DNA of 13,853 nucleotides from JBKEDC01 sp047972995 (GTDB taxonomy: Bacteria > Bacteroidota > Bacteroidia > Bacteroidales > Prolixibacteraceae): assembly GCA_047972995.1 (NCBI GenBank), contig JBKEBD010000034.1, positions 1-13,853 on the forward strand, written 5' to 3'. The position numbers and the translations under genes were made by a program. How positions within the stretch are numbered: the first letter of the stretch is position 1; every line of letters begins with the position of its first letter. Below, piece after piece: positions 1-7,151 of the stretch. The notes beneath the pieces were generated by a model. That model had not been told where the DNA came from, did not search any database, and worked only from the letters and a program-made list of their open reading frames with translations.

Positions 1-24
1 AGACTTGTATTTTATGGAAATATG

Positions 25-372
25 TTACCTTAAGTAACGCTCTCTTTGAACAAGATTTTTTATCGATAATCCATCGATAATCATGGCCAATTGTGTGTAG
101 CTTATTTGAATACTTCCAACGCTAGAATCGTATTGAGGAATTTCAAATGTGCCACGTTCAAGACGCTTATAATACAACACGAAACCGGAGCTCTGCCAGT
201 GAAGGAGCTTAATCTTATTACGAGGCTTATTAATAAACACGGAAACATCGCCATTTAGCGGATCACAGTCCAAACTATTGCGGACGATGCCCGATAGAGC
301 ATCTAAACTCTTGCGCATGTCGCTGGGCTGACTGTAGAGATGGAATATGAAGTCGCCTGAAATTGCAAACAT
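25..372 (-). CDS. tnpB: IS66 family accessory protein TnpB (Orf2)
   Basis: A 115-residue protein of the IS66 Orf2/TnpB family (PF05717), the second accessory protein required with TnpC for IS66 transposition; its biochemical role is unsettled. Visible family features: DMRKSLDALSGIV near residues 18-30, the PLNGDVSVFINKPRNKIKLL core at about 38-57, and YKRLERGTFEIP at about 68-79. Full length for the family (about 110-120 residues) and uninterrupted. It lies 25 bases after the broken tnpA. Only 24 bases remain to the window edge, so tnpC is outside. Confidence 0.93.
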   Translation of the reverse strand: MFAISGDFIFHLYSQPSDMRKSLDALSGIVRNSLDCDPLNGDVSVFINKPRNKIKLLHWQSSGFVLYYKRLERGTFEIPQYDSSVGSIQISYTQLAMIIDGLSIKNLVQRERYLR

Positions 373-397
373 AAGCCTATAGGTATATCAGGGTTCG

Positions 398-670
398 TCA
401 TTGATCGATATCGAGGGCACATCCCAAGGTCAAGACCACTCCGTTGGGAGATTTCAATGTTATACTTTGAGGTGCTACTTCTGCCCGCGAGGTAATTATT
501 GGTATATAGCTCGTAGCTCTAGTAGAGTCTTCTTTTACTGAGTGTTCCTCTTGCTCTGCTTAGAATTTGTTAATCCAATAGCTAAATTGACGAAGTACGA
601 TGTGATTCTCTCGGAAATATTGAGTATGTTTCATACCTCTTCTCTGCCATTCCTTGTATTGCTTGTGCAT
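398..670 (-). pseudogene. tnpA: IS66 accessory protein TnpA, interrupted by an in-frame TAA
   Basis: This is the small first protein of IS66 elements, needed for transposition and probably DNA-binding. From the ATG at 670 the frame reads a helical segment with YKEWQRRGM and then FSYWINKF, the typical TnpA pattern of an EWxxSG-like motif followed by a YW-K motif. A TAA at 562-560 follows, and the same frame then stays open through AEQEEHSVKED to a typical TnpA tail (LKSPNGVVLTL) and a TGA at 400-398, 25 bases before tnpB. A single substitution of a CAA or AAA codon would explain the stop. The frame is also open upstream of 670 almost to the inverted repeat, with no other ATG, so the true start is uncertain. 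This copy of the element is probably crippled. Confidence 0.72.
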
Positions 671-740
671 CCATTCCTGTTGGCGGAGTTCTATTTGTTT
701 AATGACCGCAAAGTAAGGAGGCTTAATTAAGATGGTAAAG

Positions 741-762
741 ATGTACTTGCTCGGAGGGATAC
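741..762 (-). repeat. terminal inverted repeat of left IS66 element
   Basis: These 22 bp are identical to the reverse complement of 13140-13161, and the match extends one base further outward (763/13139) before it breaks. This fixes the end of the element beside the tnpA side. Confidence 0.85.
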
Positions 763-920
763 ACTGAACTTACAAACAAAAGCGCACCAAAACCTCTTCA
801 AAGGCAAAGTACAGATTAACTAGAAATTTACACTTAGACCCCAAAATATCCTTAGTTTCATTTTCTAGCTACAGAATTAAGATAAAAGGAATAGATTTAT
901 ATAAATGACATTTGATTTTT

Positions 921-928
921 TATCTTTG
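921..928 (+). promoter_or_regulatory. Bacteroidetes-type -7 box before the DUF5063 gene
   Basis: TATCTTTG fits the Bacteroidetes sigma-ABfr -7 consensus TAnnTTTG exactly. Transcription would start about 15 bases before the ATG at 951. The upstream -33 position is poor (TTTA near 896-899). The region 763-920 before it shows no convincing gene. Confidence 0.55.
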
Positions 929-950
929 CATACATTCAACAAAAAAAGAT

Positions 951-1568
951 ATGTCGGAAGAATTAAATCAAGTGATATATACCAAGCAGGTCATCGAATT
1001 TGTCACGGTATCAAACGAGTTTTGCTCATTTGTGGAAGAAGCTGGTTCGATGGAGCCTAAAAAAATGCTTGAAATAGCTCAAAAGATATTACCACTGCTT
1101 TATCTTAAAACAAGTATGCTTCCTGAACCCCCTGAGGCAGAGCACGAAGCCTATTTAGAGTGTTTTGTTACGGAGGTAGATTATGCCTATTTGCAAGGAA
1201 GAATTCGGAATTTGCTCGGAGAGCATGACGATTTCAAAGAGGTATTTACAGCAGATATGCAATATGCTGAGGAAGCATTATCGGAGAGTATTTCTGAATC
1301 AATGCTTGATATCTATCAGGATTTGAAGAATTTCATTATGAACTATCGCACAGCAGATGATGAGGTAATGCAAGATGCTCTAGGAGAATGTATTGCAAAT
1401 TTTAAGCTCTACTGGGGGCAAAGGCTGGTTAATGTGCAACGTCCAATTCACGAATTGATTTATGGAGATGTAGATTTTGAACAAGATGTGCGCATCAAAT
1501 CAGATGAAGAATACGAAAACCCGATACCAGATTGGCTAGCGGGGAAATATGATATAAGTGGAGAGTAA
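951..1568 (+). CDS. DUF5063 domain-containing protein
   Basis: A 205-residue acidic soluble protein of the DUF5063 family, common in Bacteroidales; function unknown. Recognisable stretches are the N-terminal VIEFVTVSNEFCSFVEEAG, then ILPLLYLKTSMLP, and the C-terminal YWGQRLVNVQRPIHEL. No signal peptide or membrane helix is seen. I start it at the ATG at 951 (MSEELNQ) rather than at the in-frame TTG at 912, because the -7 box at 921-928 lies between them, so 912 would be upstream of the transcription start. The stop is 2 bases before the exonuclease ATG, so the two are surely co-transcribed. In my recollection DUF5063 genes sit beside a 3'-5' exonuclease gene in Bacteroides too, which hints at a shared process. 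Confidence 0.85.
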   Translation: MSEELNQVIYTKQVIEFVTVSNEFCSFVEEAGSMEPKKMLEIAQKILPLLYLKTSMLPEPPEAEHEAYLECFVTEVDYAYLQGRIRNLLGEHDDFKEVFTADMQYAEEALSESISESMLDIYQDLKNFIMNYRTADDEVMQDALGECIANFKLYWGQRLVNVQRPIHELIYGDVDFEQDVRIKSDEEYENPIPDWLAGKYDISGE

Positions 1569-1570
1569 AT

Positions 1571-2173
1571 ATGAACGATATAGCAACGACAAAAACAAAA
1601 TATCGGAAAAAGGTTTCAAAAGAAGAGCTTGCAGAAGTTGAAATAAAAAGTTTTGAGGGACCAATAAATGTAGTCGATACAAAAGATATGGAACGCAAAG
1701 CAATTGAATATTTAAGTAATTGCAGCGTATTAGGTTTCGACACCGAAACTAAACCATCATTTAAAAAAGGAGAGACCAATTCTGTAGCATTGCTTCAGCT
1801 TTCAGATGGTAAGACGGTATTTTTATTTCAGCTCAAGAAAATAGGACTTTCAAATGAGCTTAAGCAAATATTAGCATCAACAAAAATTATCAAGGTGGGA
1901 GTAGCTGTTTCCGACGATATTAAAGGATTAGCACGATTGAATGGTTTTAAACCCGGAGGTTTTATAGAACTTCAAACTTACGTGAAGAAGTTTGGTATTG
2001 AAGACATGAGTTTGCTAAAACTTTCTGCCATCGTATTGGGTTTTAAGATTTCAAAATCACAGCGATTGAGTAATTGGGAATCGCCAAGTTTAACGGAGGC
2101 TCAGCAGCGATATGCAGCCACTGATGCTTGGGTGGGTTATGAGATATATCAAACTTTGAATTGGAATAAATAA
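1571..2173 (+). CDS. 3'-5' exonuclease, DEDDy type (RNase D/WRN-like domain)
   Basis: A 200-residue protein with a single DnaQ-like exonuclease fold. Exo I is visible as LGFDTET (D57, E59), Exo II around KVGVAVSDDIKGL (D115/D116), and Exo III as YAATDAWVGYEIY (Y181, D185), so all four metal-binding acidic residues and the DEDDy tyrosine are present. Such enzymes remove nucleotides from 3' ends of DNA or RNA with two divalent metal ions. The substrate cannot be told from sequence; the family includes RNase D and the WRN exonuclease domain. There is no HRDC or helicase domain. It starts 2 bases after the DUF5063 stop and ends 18 bases before tsaD. Confidence 0.9.
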   Translation: MNDIATTKTKYRKKVSKEELAEVEIKSFEGPINVVDTKDMERKAIEYLSNCSVLGFDTETKPSFKKGETNSVALLQLSDGKTVFLFQLKKIGLSNELKQILASTKIIKVGVAVSDDIKGLARLNGFKPGGFIELQTYVKKFGIEDMSLLKLSAIVLGFKISKSQRLSNWESPSLTEAQQRYAATDAWVGYEIYQTLNWNK

Positions 2174-2191
2174 CATGGGCAATTAGCAGAT

Positions 2192-3217
2192 ATGGATACA
2201 ATAATTTTAGGCATTGAATCGTCGTGCGATGATACGTCGGCAGCCATACTGAAAGATGGCTATTTATTATCGAATGTGGTAGCTAGTCAGAAAATACATG
2301 AAGCTTATGGGGGAGTAGTGCCTGAGCTTGCATCAAGAGCGCATCAGCAGAATATTGTGCCGGTGGTTGACCAAGCTATCAAACAAGCGGGAATTAAACC
2401 CGAAGATATTTCGGCTGTGGCATTCACTAGAGGTCCTGGTTTATTGGGGTCTCTGCTAGTTGGCACTTCCTTTGCTAAAGGTTTTTCTCAAAGTTTAAAT
2501 GTGCCGCTAATTGCAGTAAACCATTTGCAAGGACATATTTTAGCACATTTCATAAAAGAATATGATGCTGTTAATGATTCACCCAATTTCCCACATCTGT
2601 GCTTATTGGTAAGTGGGGGAAACTCACAGATTGTGTTGGTGAAAAGTCATTTAGAAATGGAGGTTATAGGGCAAACAATTGATGATGCTGCTGGTGAAGC
2701 ATTCGATAAATGTGCCAAAGTGATGGGAATGCCATATCCCGGAGGTCCTTTAATCGACAAATTAGCTAAGGATGGAAATCCTGATGCATTTGAATTTGCC
2801 AAACCACGCATACAAGGATTGGACTATTCATTTAGTGGACTTAAAACAAGTTTTCTATATTTTCTTCGAGATCGATTGAAAGAGAATACTAATTTCATTG
2901 AGGAAAACAAAGCTGATTTATGCGCTTCTCTTCAAAAGACAATCATTGATATTTTGCTTATTAAACTGATTAGAGCTGCTAAAGAAACAGGTGTTAAAGA
3001 AATAACAGTGGCTGGGGGTGTGTCGGCTAACTCAGGTTTGCAGAAGGCTTTAATTGAAACAGGTAAAAGAAGAAAGTGGAAGGTTTACATTCCGAAGTTT
3101 GCTTACACCATGGATAATGCAGGCATGATAGCTATGGTAGGACATTATAAATTTCAAAAAGAAGAGTTTGTTAGTCAAGATGTGGTACCTTTTGCTCGCA
3201 TGAACATCATGGAATAA
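2192..3217 (+). CDS. tsaD: tRNA N6-adenosine threonylcarbamoyltransferase TsaD
   Basis: A 341-residue cytoplasmic protein, normal length for the family. It transfers threonylcarbamoyl from the TsaC/TsaC2 product to A37 of tRNAs that read ANN codons, working with TsaB and TsaE. Visible: N-terminal ILGIESSCDDTSAA ATPase-fold loop, metal-binding H111 and H115 in NHLQGHILAHF, SGGNSQ at 141-146, DDAAGEAFDKCAKVMG at 164-179 with PYPGG, GGVSAN, and the third metal ligand D308 in TMDNAGMIA. It is the last gene of the plus-strand group, 18 bases after the exonuclease gene, and is followed by the hairpin at 3259-3295. Essential in most bacteria and intact here. Confidence 0.97.
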   Translation: MDTIILGIESSCDDTSAAILKDGYLLSNVVASQKIHEAYGGVVPELASRAHQQNIVPVVDQAIKQAGIKPEDISAVAFTRGPGLLGSLLVGTSFAKGFSQSLNVPLIAVNHLQGHILAHFIKEYDAVNDSPNFPHLCLLVSGGNSQIVLVKSHLEMEVIGQTIDDAAGEAFDKCAKVMGMPYPGGPLIDKLAKDGNPDAFEFAKPRIQGLDYSFSGLKTSFLYFLRDRLKENTNFIEENKADLCASLQKTIIDILLIKLIRAAKETGVKEITVAGGVSANSGLQKALIETGKRRKWKVYIPKFAYTMDNAGMIAMVGHYKFQKEEFVSQDVVPFARMNIME

Positions 3218-3258
3218 CCCATTTTAAATACAAACAATTAGGCTTAAATAGACCAAAT

Positions 3259-3295
3259 AAAAAATGCTAATCTTATGGTGAGATTAGCATTTTTT
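3259..3295. terminator. bidirectional rho-independent terminator between tsaD and the yitT-type gene
   Basis: A perfect 15-bp stem (3259-3273 with 3281-3295) and a 7-base loop. The stem has A6 at its left end and T6 at its right end, so it can terminate both tsaD (plus) and the convergent gene ending at 3313 (minus). Confidence 0.93.
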
Positions 3296-3312
3296 GTTGA
3301 TGTGGGTTTAGA

Positions 3313-4191
3313 CTATCGGGTGGAGTGGATCTTATCAAATCCGAGTCCATATACGCCCATTACGGTGCCCACTGTAATGAAAGCTTCGGGGTCTACATCT
3401 TTCACCACATTGAAAACTTCTTGCACCTCACGCTTATTGGCTATCACCATCAGAACTTGCCGTTCATCGCCAGAGTATCCTCCGGTTCCATTCAGTATGG
3501 TTAATCCACGATTAGCATCGTAGATGATTGCTTGGCAAAGTTCTTCAGATTTGTTTGAGATGATGAAAAATTGCATGGTTTGCTTATTTCCCGATATGAT
3601 AAGATCGACGGAGTAAGCAAGTATTGCCATGGTCATTAAACCATACACTACGGTTTCTATCGATGACTGCTGCACTAAAAAGTATGACGATGAAATAATG
3701 ATGACATCCATGCTCAAGAGTAATCGACCAAGGCTGATATTGTAATACTTATTTATTATTAACGCCACAATATCTATTCCACCGGTGCTACCTCCATTAG
3801 TGAAGATGACACCAGCAGAGGATCCAATTAGGATTCCACCAATAATGGTGTTCATCATGACGTCAGACACTACTGGTTCTGGAAACATTCCACTAAATAT
3901 GCTGAGGTATACTGAAAAAAGCACAACGCAATAGATTGTTTTTACGCCAAAGGATGTGCCAAGTATTCGAGTAGCAAGAAGTATTAGAATAATATTGATG
4001 ATGAGGGAGCTAATACCTGGATTCCAACCAAAGAGGAAATATAGAATGGTGGCAATACCTGTTAAACCGCCACCAACAACTCCCGAAGGAATTAAAAAGG
4101 CTGTCCATCCGAGGGTTCCAATAGCTAGCCCAACGGTAATGATGAGATAGCTTCTTACTTCTTTGAGGATTTTCTTTTTTGCAGGATTCAT
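3313..4191 (-). CDS. YitT family membrane protein with DUF2179 domain
   Basis: A 292-residue integral membrane protein: about five hydrophobic helices (roughly residues 12-200), including the conserved FxIPSGVVGGGLTGIA segment and NGGSTGGIDIVA at about 132-143, then a soluble C-terminal DUF2179 domain (from about 202; ILNGTGGYSGDERQVLM, VDPEAFITV). YitT proteins are probable transporters, but no substrate is established. I start at the ATG at 4191 (MNPAKKK). Longer in-frame starts up to 4272 would place a perfect -7 box inside the reading frame and add a poor N-terminus. The gene faces tsaD across a shared terminator and has its own promoter, so it is monocistronic. Confidence 0.92.
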   Translation of the reverse strand: MNPAKKKILKEVRSYLIITVGLAIGTLGWTAFLIPSGVVGGGLTGIATILYFLFGWNPGISSLIINIILILLATRILGTSFGVKTIYCVVLFSVYLSIFSGMFPEPVVSDVMMNTIIGGILIGSSAGVIFTNGGSTGGIDIVALIINKYYNISLGRLLLSMDVIIISSSYFLVQQSSIETVVYGLMTMAILAYSVDLIISGNKQTMQFFIISNKSEELCQAIIYDANRGLTILNGTGGYSGDERQVLMVIANKREVQEVFNVVKDVDPEAFITVGTVMGVYGLGFDKIHSTR

Positions 4192-4216
4192 AAGTTGTAA
4201 TATTTGTAAAAACATA

Positions 4217-4224
4217 CAAATATA
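4217..4224 (-). promoter_or_regulatory. Bacteroidetes-type -7 box of the yitT-type gene
   Basis: On the minus strand this reads TATATTTG, an exact TAnnTTTG match. A T-rich -33 position (TTTT, 4247-4244) lies 19 bases upstream. The predicted transcription start is about 20 bases before the ATG at 4191, which supports that start codon. Confidence 0.6.
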
Positions 4225-4306
4225 CATTTTGATAAGCAGTTCTAAAAGTTTTTTTACGAAATTTAGTCCCATCTAGCCCTCAAGGAGAGGAGGAGTTGAA
4301 ACATAA

Positions 4307-4465
4307 TCAACACGATACTTCTATGAGACTTTGGGAAAGAAAGTCTAAAATATAAATGTGTTTCACTCCTTCGTAGCTATTTTCAAAAGAGCGTTCACCT
4401 GAAACGACAATCTTGAGATAATTATCCTTTATTTTCAGTAGATTTCCAAACTCCCGAGCGATGGG
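4307..4465 (-). pseudogene. C-terminal remnant of an AAA/DUF4143-type ATPase
   Basis: The minus-strand frame from about 4465 to the TGA at 4309-4307 encodes AREFGNLLKIKDNYLK, then VVSGERSFENSYEG and VKHIYILDFL. This matches the last ~50 residues of the large Bacteroidetes family of AAA_14/DUF4143 ATP-binding proteins (pattern REfg-LLkIkDNYpK-vvs then YEGIkHI-l-dFL). No Walker motifs or upstream domain remain: the frame runs straight into the terminator of the mmd operon at 4473. The remnant is therefore the tail of a gene lost by deletion, not a small gene. Confidence 0.65.
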
Positions 4466-4472
4466 ATTATAT

Positions 4473-4519
4473 AAAAAAAGCCACAAGCAATGACACAAAT
4501 TTGTGTTTTTGCTTGCGGC
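4473..4519 (-). terminator. rho-independent terminator of the mmd operon
   Basis: On the minus strand, GCCGCAAGCA (4519-4510) pairs with TGCTTGTGGC (4489-4480) through one G-U pair, with an inner palindrome ACACAAATTTGTGT, and is followed by T7 (4479-4473). The wobble pairs only in minus-strand RNA, so it serves oadB, which ends 24 bases upstream. Confidence 0.88.
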
Positions 4520-4539
4520 TTGCAGCCTAAAGCGGCAAA
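4512..4539. repeat. heptad-phased repeat tract after oadB
   Basis: On the plus strand, consecutive 7-mers read CTTGCGG, CTTGCAG, CCTAAAG, CGGCAAA. Twelve bases (4518-4529, GCTTGCAGCCTA) are identical to 7193-7204 at the end of mmdA. The tract overlaps the upstream arm of the terminator. Confidence 0.5.
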
Positions 4540-4542
4540 GCT

Positions 4543-5700
4543 CTACATTAAGAAGCTTAATAAGATACCCGCAGCTACTGCTGAACCAATCACACCTGCC
4601 ACATTTGGACCCATGGCGTGCATTAATAGATAGTTAGAACGATCGTACTCTAAACCTACGGATTGTGAAACACGAGCTGAATCGGGCACTGCCGACACGC
4701 CAGAGTTACCAATCAATGGGTTGATTTTGTTGCCCTCTTTCAAGAATAGGTTCATGAATTTCACAAACAAAACTCCCATGGTGGTAGCAATAACAAATGA
4801 TAATGCTCCGAGGAAGAAGATGCCTAATGATTTCCATGTAAGGAAAGTGGTAGCTTGTGTTGATGCTCCAACGGTTAATCCGAGAAGGATAGTTACAGTG
4901 TCAATTAATGGACCTTTAGCTGTATCTGCCAAACGTTTAGTTACTCCACTTTCTTTAAGTAGGTTACCAAAGAACAGCATACCCAACAATGGAAGACCCG
5001 AAGGTACAATGAAAGTGGTGAGCAACATTCCCGACAAAGCAAAGATTAATTTCTCTTTTTTAGAAACTGCTCTTGGTGGACGCATACGAATGAGTCGTTC
5101 TTTTTTGGTAGTCAAAAGACGCATGATTGGTGGTTGAATCACCGGAACCAATGCCATGTAAGAGTAGGCTGATATGGCGATGGCACCCATTAAATCTGGT
5201 GCAAGTTTCGATGAAATGAAGATAGCTGTAGGTCCATCGGCACCACCGATAATACCAATCGCCCCTGCTTCATTTGGAGAAAAACCCAATGAAAGTGCAA
5301 TGCAATAGGCCGCAAAGATACCAAACTGAGCAGCTGCACCAATCAAAATCAATTTCGGATTAGAAATCAATGCCGAGAAGTCCGTCATTGCACCAATACC
5401 TAAGAAAATGAGTGGGGGATATATCCCTTGCTGAACTCCGAAATAAAGGTAATTGAGCACAGAGCCAGACTCGTACACTCCAATTTTATAACCGGGAGCA
5501 AAGGCAATGTTACCCACAATCATACCGAAGCCAATTGGAATAAGAAGCATCGGCTCAAATTCTTTGGCAATCGCTAGGTAGATAAAAATCAGACCTACGC
5601 CAATCATAATGAGGTGTCCCATCGTAACATTGGCAAAGGCTGTAAATTGAAGAAACTGGGCAAGGTGCTCAGTTACAAAGTTAAAAAATGAATTATCCAT
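4543..5700 (-). CDS. oadB: sodium-translocating decarboxylase beta subunit (OadB/MmdB)
   Basis: A 385-residue polytopic membrane protein. In the Na+-pumping decarboxylase family the beta subunit decarboxylates carboxybiotin delivered by the carrier protein and couples this to export of Na+. Family motifs are present: GGADGPTAIF (153-161, with the D155 needed for Na+ transport in homologues), NPLIGNSGVSAVPDSARVSQ (327-346), and HAMGPNVAGVIGSAVAAG near the C-terminus. The length is slightly short compared with some homologues (about 400-430) but the helices are complete. The start lies 14 bases after the biotin carrier stop and has an unusually strong Shine-Dalgarno sequence. With mmdA next door it should belong to methylmalonyl-CoA decarboxylase rather than to oxaloacetate decarboxylase. 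Confidence 0.95.
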   Translation of the reverse strand: MDNSFFNFVTEHLAQFLQFTAFANVTMGHLIMIGVGLIFIYLAIAKEFEPMLLIPIGFGMIVGNIAFAPGYKIGVYESGSVLNYLYFGVQQGIYPPLIFLGIGAMTDFSALISNPKLILIGAAAQFGIFAAYCIALSLGFSPNEAGAIGIIGGADGPTAIFISSKLAPDLMGAIAISAYSYMALVPVIQPPIMRLLTTKKERLIRMRPPRAVSKKEKLIFALSGMLLTTFIVPSGLPLLGMLFFGNLLKESGVTKRLADTAKGPLIDTVTILLGLTVGASTQATTFLTWKSLGIFFLGALSFVIATTMGVLFVKFMNLFLKEGNKINPLIGNSGVSAVPDSARVSQSVGLEYDRSNYLLMHAMGPNVAGVIGSAVAAGILLSFLM

Positions 5701-5706
5701 ACATAG

Positions 5707-5713
5707 CCTCCTT
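5707..5713 (-). promoter_or_regulatory. canonical Shine-Dalgarno sequence before oadB
   Basis: The minus strand reads AAGGAGG 6 bases before the ATG at 5700. This is rare in Bacteroidetes, where most starts (including the other genes here) lack one. Confidence 0.75.
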
Positions 5714-5714
5714 A

Positions 5715-6149
5715 TTAGTCAATCGTAAATAATACTTCGCCTTCCATTACGGTGTCGCCTTTGTCTTTAGCTATGCTTGAGATTTTTCCATCTCGGTCAG
5801 CTTCAATGTTGTTTTCCATTTTCATGGCTTCGAGTAGCATTACTACATCGCCTGTTTTTACGGTGTCGCCTACACGTTTTTTTACATCTAGAATTGTGCC
5901 GGGAAGAGGCGATTTAAAGTCATGAGCACCTCCTGCTGAAGGAGTGGTTGGTGCTGGAGTTGTTACCGCAGCCTGAATAGGTTGTGAGCGAACGAGCTTA
6001 GGTGTTTTAGGTGTAGGTTTAATGCGGTCGGTCAATTCAACTTGATAGGTTGTTCCATTCACTTCAATCTCTGCAACATTGTCTTCAACATTTAGGATCT
6101 CCGTGTTGTATTCATTGCCGTTTATTTTAAATTGGAATTTCTTTTTCAT
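5715..6149 (-). CDS. mmdC: biotin carboxyl carrier protein of methylmalonyl-CoA decarboxylase
   Basis: A 144-residue soluble carrier. The C-terminal half is a biotinyl/lipoyl domain (about 77-144) with the biotinylation motif EAMKMEN (K110 is the modified lysine) and FKSPLPGTI at its start. It is preceded by a Pro/Ala/Thr-rich swinging linker (about 56-72) and an N-terminal beta-rich domain. Biotin on K110 accepts the carboxyl group from methylmalonyl-CoA at MmdA and carries it to the beta subunit. The gene lies between the OadG-like gene and oadB; 81 bases separate it from the former. Confidence 0.94.
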   Translation of the reverse strand: MKKKFQFKINGNEYNTEILNVEDNVAEIEVNGTTYQVELTDRIKPTPKTPKLVRSQPIQAAVTTPAPTTPSAGGAHDFKSPLPGTILDVKKRVGDTVKTGDVVMLLEAMKMENNIEADRDGKISSIAKDKGDTVMEGEVLFTID

Positions 6150-6163
6150 CTGTTTTTTTATGT

Positions 6164-6184
6164 TATTGGATGTTAGACCTTAGA
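6164..6184. repeat. heptad-phased repeats between oadG-like gene and mmdC
   Basis: On the minus strand, three consecutive 7-mers read TCTAAGG, TCTAACA, TCCAATA. This is the third spacer in the operon with a 7-base period. The rest of the 81-base gap holds no recognisable signal. Confidence 0.35.
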
Positions 6185-6230
6185 TATTTGTGCACTAGAT
6201 TTCGATCCATTATCGGTTCTCTATATCCGA

Positions 6231-7127
6231 TTATTTACGATTTGGTGTTTTACTCATCAATTGTAACTTCGAGTTCCAAGGCGAATATGGTTTCACCGTT
6301 TGGTTGATTGTAAGCACCGTTGTTTCATAATCATGAATCTCGTTTTGATACTGATAAATAGTCAGTGCAATTGCGGCGTTGATTTCACCCGAAAGTACTG
6401 TAGATTCTTTTTTAGTGTCTGCTGTTTCTGCCTGGGGTTTAGCCACAACAACGCTGCGTGTGAAGATACGACCAACAAAAAGATAGAATATCGACAAGAT
6501 AGCAAGTACACTAAAAACTACTGTCATTGCTACAAATACCATACCTAATCCGGTAGGGTCGTGCTCTACAAATTTTTCGCCTGAAGAGGCTCTTCTGCTG
6601 TGATCGTTGTTTGAAATTGGGGTGGGGTGCTCTGTCAATATCCACTTGTTTGAATCAATTTCGCTACGGGCATAAACTACATCGTTTGGAATGCGCGTAG
6701 GAATTTGTAATTCATCGATAATGTCTTTACCATTCCCGTTTACTAAGTATAATGTTTCCCCTTCGCTCAAGTTGAAGTTTAGGTGATAGATGCTCTTCGA
6801 TGCTTGATCACTACCAAAGAATAGCACAAACCCACGAGGTGCGATTAGCGTAGAGGGTGAATCGGAGGGTATCCAATACTTAGTTAGGTTGTTCTTGTCG
6901 TTTGTTAAATAGCATCCTGCAATGTTTACATTGCTGTATGAAGTGTTTACCAGTTCAACCCAAGGACCACGACTTCCGTAGTCGTCCGTATAGTTTGAAG
7001 TGTTGTGAATCAGAACCTCATTAAACCTAAAATCGGTAGCCCCTTGGGCACAGACTGTCCCTCCGGAGGCTACCAATAATAGACTCAAGATTCCGATAAT
7101 CGCAAGATATCTGAATCTCATTTGCAT
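6231..7127 (-). CDS. OadG-like gamma subunit with an N-terminal lamin-tail domain
   Basis: A 298-residue protein in three parts. There is a signal peptide (about 1-28, cleavage after VCA likely), then a lamin-tail domain of immunoglobulin-like fold (about 32-165; RFNEVLIHN, PWVELVNTS, GCYLTND, APRGFVLFF, LNFNLSEGETLYL). The third part is an OadG-type membrane anchor: DPTGLGMVFVAMTVVF opening a helix at about 193-218, and a cytoplasmic tail (INAAIALTIYQYQNEIHD, YSPWNSK). OadG subunits stabilise the alpha-beta complex of Na+-pumping decarboxylases. The lamin-tail domain should be outside the cytoplasmic membrane. Classical gamma subunits are only about 80-120 residues, so this is a large extension, one I know from other Bacteroidetes. 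It sits 74 bases after mmdA. Confidence 0.87.
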   Translation of the reverse strand: MQMRFRYLAIIGILSLLLVASGGTVCAQGATDFRFNEVLIHNTSNYTDDYGSRGPWVELVNTSYSNVNIAGCYLTNDKNNLTKYWIPSDSPSTLIAPRGFVLFFGSDQASKSIYHLNFNLSEGETLYLVNGNGKDIIDELQIPTRIPNDVVYARSEIDSNKWILTEHPTPISNNDHSRRASSGEKFVEHDPTGLGMVFVAMTVVFSVLAILSIFYLFVGRIFTRSVVVAKPQAETADTKKESTVLSGEINAAIALTIYQYQNEIHDYETTVLTINQTVKPYSPWNSKLQLMSKTPNRK

Positions 7128-7151
7128 AAGCTGTTATTTTTTTAATGTACG

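Larger units (their letters stand above)
1..762 (-). mobile_element. IS66-family insertion sequence, 5' part (runs off left edge)
   Basis: Read on the minus strand, this holds the terminal inverted repeat (762-741), a broken tnpA and an intact tnpB, which is the normal IS66 order. tnpC would follow to the left, outside the window. The end is placed at 762 because the 22 bases 741-762 are the exact reverse complement of 13140-13161 at the outer end of the other IS66 piece. Read inward, the repeat starts GTATCCCTCCGAG, and a GTA start is usual for IS66 termini. The 8 bases outside it (763-770, ACTGAACT) are the candidate target duplication, but the partner end is not visible. Confidence 0.88.

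Noticed and set aside
542..730. 62-codon plus-strand ORF in the left IS
   Set aside because: It is antisense to tnpA, which has family motifs on the other strand.
714..766. AAGGAGG followed by ATG on the plus strand, as if starting a gene at the IS end
   Set aside because: The frame stops after 12 codons, within the inverted repeat and just beyond it.
912..950. A TTG start giving the DUF5063 protein 13 extra residues
   Set aside because: The -7 box at 921-928 lies inside it, and the ATG at 951 gives the expected family N-terminus.
763..950. A gene fragment next to the left IS (18 open codons from 766 ending at a TAA near 819)
   Set aside because: Too short and without similarity that I can recognise; only the promoter before the DUF5063 gene is supported.
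4010..4219. 69-codon minus-strand ORF overlapping the yitT-type gene
   Set aside because: Out of frame with a clear membrane protein gene and without recognisable features.
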